Assembly: GCA_026388365.1 (NCBI GenBank)
Contig: JAPLJW010000016.1
Location: forward strand, 1 to 8,464
From: Deltaproteobacteria bacterium
GTDB taxonomy: Bacteria > Desulfobacterota > Syntrophia > Syntrophales > UBA5619
Direction of reading: 5' to 3'
DNA: 8,464 nt
Positions 7,278-8,464 of this stretch are shown one piece after another. Positions within the stretch are counted from its first letter, which is position 1, and each line of letters opens with the position of its first letter. Below the pieces are notes generated by a model. The model made no database searches. It was not told where the DNA came from and saw only the letters and a program-made list of their open reading frames with translations. The position numbers were made by a program, and so were the translations under genes.

Positions 7278-8207
7278 TTAGGTCTTCCCTCCTCCGGCCC
7301 GCGGGTGGGCGCGGTCATAGATCTCCATCAGCCGGCTCACACTGACCGATGTGTATTTCTGCGTCGTTGAAAGACTCTTGTGTCCCAGCATCTCCTGAAT
7401 GGAACGCAGATCGGCGCCCGCATCCAGAAGATGGGTGGCGAAGGTGTGCCGCAGCGCATGGGGGCTGATCTTCCGACCGATCCCGCTCTCCCGGACCACC
7501 CGTTCCACCACCCGCGAGACGCCCCGCGGATTCATTCTTTTCCCCCGGGTGCTGAGAAAAAGGGCTTCCTCCCCTTCCTCATCCGTTCCCGCCTTCCGAA
7601 GCTCCGGCCGTTTCCGCAGGTAGGCTTCAATCGCCAGCAGGGCCGGCCGCCCAAACGGGACGATCCGCTCCTTCCGCCCCTTGCCCCGGACCTTGACAAG
7701 CCCTTCGTGAAAACGGACATCCCCAAGGTTCAGTCCCGTCAACTCGCTCAGGCGGATCCCCGCGGAATAGAAAAGCTCGATCATTGCGCGGTCCCGGCAC
7801 CCGGCCGCATCTTCTGCAAATTTCACCTGGAGGAGCGCCAGCATTTCATCCGCCGACAGAACGACGGGGATGTATTTCTCGCACCGCGGAAGCTGTACGA
7901 GCTCCGCGGGGTTTACCGACACCACCCCCTCCCGGAGGAGATACCGGTAGAAAGAACGGAGCGCCGCCACCTTCCGGGAGAGGGTCACCTTTCGAAACTT
8001 CTCCCGGTAGAGGGAGACGAGAAAAGAACGGATCACCAGCGGATCCGTGGGGAGCGCCCCTTCCACCCCGCCGGAAACCTCCGTCTCCAGGAAGACCCGG
8101 AACTGTTCCAGATCGGTCAGATACCCCTCCCGGGTGTGGGAGGAGAGATTCCTCTCGACCTTCATGTATCTGCCGAATCCGCCGATGGCCTGCTCCAGAA
8201 GACCCAT
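7278..8207 (-). CDS. xerC: Tyrosine recombinase XerC
   Basis: Site-specific recombinase, expected to act with XerD at dif to resolve chromosome dimers. From the ATG at 8207 the protein has 309 residues, normal for XerC/D. An N-terminal SAM-like DNA-binding domain spans about 1-100 (ERNLSSHTREGYLTDL at 18-33). The catalytic domain shows the full set: Arg 152 (SAGIRLSEL), Lys 176 (RGKGRKE), His 250 and Arg 253 (HALRHTFATHL), His 276 (LGHKSLSTTQ) and nucleophile Tyr 285. The frame is open to an ATG at 8324, but that would overlap the upstream gene and read through the inverted repeat; ATG 8207 has GAGG 6 bases upstream (8214-8217) and gives the family's length. XerD is very similar; XerC is preferred because of the adjacent hslVU, a familiar pairing. 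Confidence 0.92.
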   Translation of the reverse strand: MGLLEQAIGGFGRYMKVERNLSSHTREGYLTDLEQFRVFLETEVSGGVEGALPTDPLVIRSFLVSLYREKFRKVTLSRKVAALRSFYRYLLREGVVSVNPAELVQLPRCEKYIPVVLSADEMLALLQVKFAEDAAGCRDRAMIELFYSAGIRLSELTGLNLGDVRFHEGLVKVRGKGRKERIVPFGRPALLAIEAYLRKRPELRKAGTDEEGEEALFLSTRGKRMNPRGVSRVVERVVRESGIGRKISPHALRHTFATHLLDAGADLRSIQEMLGHKSLSTTQKYTSVSVSRLMEIYDRAHPRAGGGKT

Positions 8208-8219
8208 CTGTTGCCTCAG

Positions 8220-8245
8220 AAAAATAAGAGCCCCGAAAGGATCTT
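8220..8245 (-). terminator. Weak intrinsic terminator-like hairpin before xerC
   Basis: On the minus strand, AAGATCC pairs with the downstream GGGGCTCTT: four outer pairs, one mismatch, two G-C pairs and a G-T wobble around a 4-base loop. It is followed by A and then five T (8224-8220). The stem is imperfect and short, so termination would be partial at most. It lies just ahead of the xerC Shine-Dalgarno site and shares its 5' arm with the larger upstream hairpin, so only one of the two can form at a time. Confidence 0.35.
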
Positions 8246-8279
8246 CCCGGCCGTCCTTCGCGGCGGGAAAAAAGATCCT
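8238..8279 (-). promoter_or_regulatory. Long imperfect inverted repeat after the DUF151 gene
   Basis: Starting one base after the stop of the bifunctional-nuclease gene, AGGATCTT (8279-8272) and CCCG (8267-8264) pair with CGGG (8249-8246) and AAGATCCT (8245-8238). A four-T bulge lies on one side. An inner CCG/CGG adds three pairs around a 7-base loop, giving about 15 pairs in total. No T-run follows directly, so it is not a standard terminator. It may be a processing or stability hairpin, or the antiterminator partner of the hairpin at 8220-8245. Confidence 0.5.
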
Positions 8280-8280
8280 G

Positions 8281-8464
8281 TCACATCTTGTACTTTCCAA
8301 AATCCTCCGGGGAGAGATTTTCAAGGAACTCCGAGAGTTTTTCCCTCTTCAGCCGGTCCAGATCGGTCATCTTCGTCCCGAAATCGACATTCCGGGACTT
8401 TTCGATCACCCGGTCCTCCACGAAGATCGGGGCGCCGGCCCGGAGGGCAACGGCGATCGCGTCG
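8281..8464 (-). CDS. Bifunctional nuclease (DUF151) family protein, C-terminal part only
   Basis: The last 60 residues of a gene entering from the right edge, ending with TGA at 8281-8283. The fragment begins inside the family's most conserved block: DAIAVALRAGAPIFVEDRVI matches the (PS)DAIALALRxxAPIFVxExV pattern of the BFN/DUF151 domain. A charged helix (TDLDRLKREKLREFLENL) and the ending SPEDFGKYKM follow, an ending I associate with bacterial members. Plant and bacterial relatives have reported DNase/RNase activity, but the bacterial role is poorly defined and the catalytic N-terminal part lies outside the window. It is 73 bases upstream of xerC, separated by inverted repeats, so it may belong to the same transcript with reduced read-through. 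Confidence 0.85.
   Translation of the reverse strand, partial: DAIAVALRAGAPIFVEDRVIEKSRNVDFGTKMTDLDRLKREKLSEFLENLSPEDFGKYKM

Noticed and set aside
8208..8324. Longer xerC start at ATG 8324 (348 residues)
   Set aside because: The extra 39 residues overlap the DUF151 gene end and read through the inverted repeat, are not like XerC N-termini, and ATG 8207 has a proper GAGG and normal protein length.

Overview
The window is a compact, GC-rich stretch of bacterial chromosome in which every convincing gene reads on the minus strand. Gene content and order (xerC, hslV, hslU, argB, argD, an argF position, argG, argH, then a small lipoprotein) recall Desulfobacterota (former Deltaproteobacteria), especially Geobacter-like and syntrophic lineages. 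This assignment rests on remembered gene order, not on a search. I see no RNA gene, CRISPR array, insertion sequence, phage gene or replication origin.

In transcription order, from the right edge: (1) the 3' end of a bifunctional-nuclease-like (DUF151) gene; (2) a 73-base gap with two overlapping, mutually exclusive inverted repeats; (3) xerC, a tyrosine recombinase; (4) hslV and hslU, the two subunits of the ATP-dependent HslVU protease; (5) the arginine block argB, argD, a wrecked argF, argG and argH; (6) the 5' end of a lipoprotein gene that overlaps the end of argH and runs off the left edge. Spacing from xerC to the lipoprotein is tight (overlap to about 90 bases) and no internal promoter or strong terminator is evident, so the block probably works as one long transcription unit with several good Shine-Dalgarno sites.

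The arginine genes give acetylglutamate kinase (ArgB, with the N-terminal helix and C-terminal signature of arginine-inhibited enzymes), acetylornithine aminotransferase (ArgD), argininosuccinate synthase (ArgG) and argininosuccinate lyase (ArgH). The step between ArgD and ArgG products, ornithine carbamoyltransferase, is expected exactly where the window has only a 54-codon open remnant resembling two short C-terminal pieces of ArgF. This is the main anomaly: either argF has been deleted here and must be supplied elsewhere, or the organism has lost the step, or the assembly has collapsed.

Two non-coding features also stand out: a 63-base tract between argG and argH built in strict 7-base phase and able to fold into a hairpin with a perfect Shine-Dalgarno-like core in its loop, and the attenuator-like pair of hairpins ahead of xerC. 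The long + strand open frames opposite the genes are shadows of GC-rich coding sequence and are not annotated.
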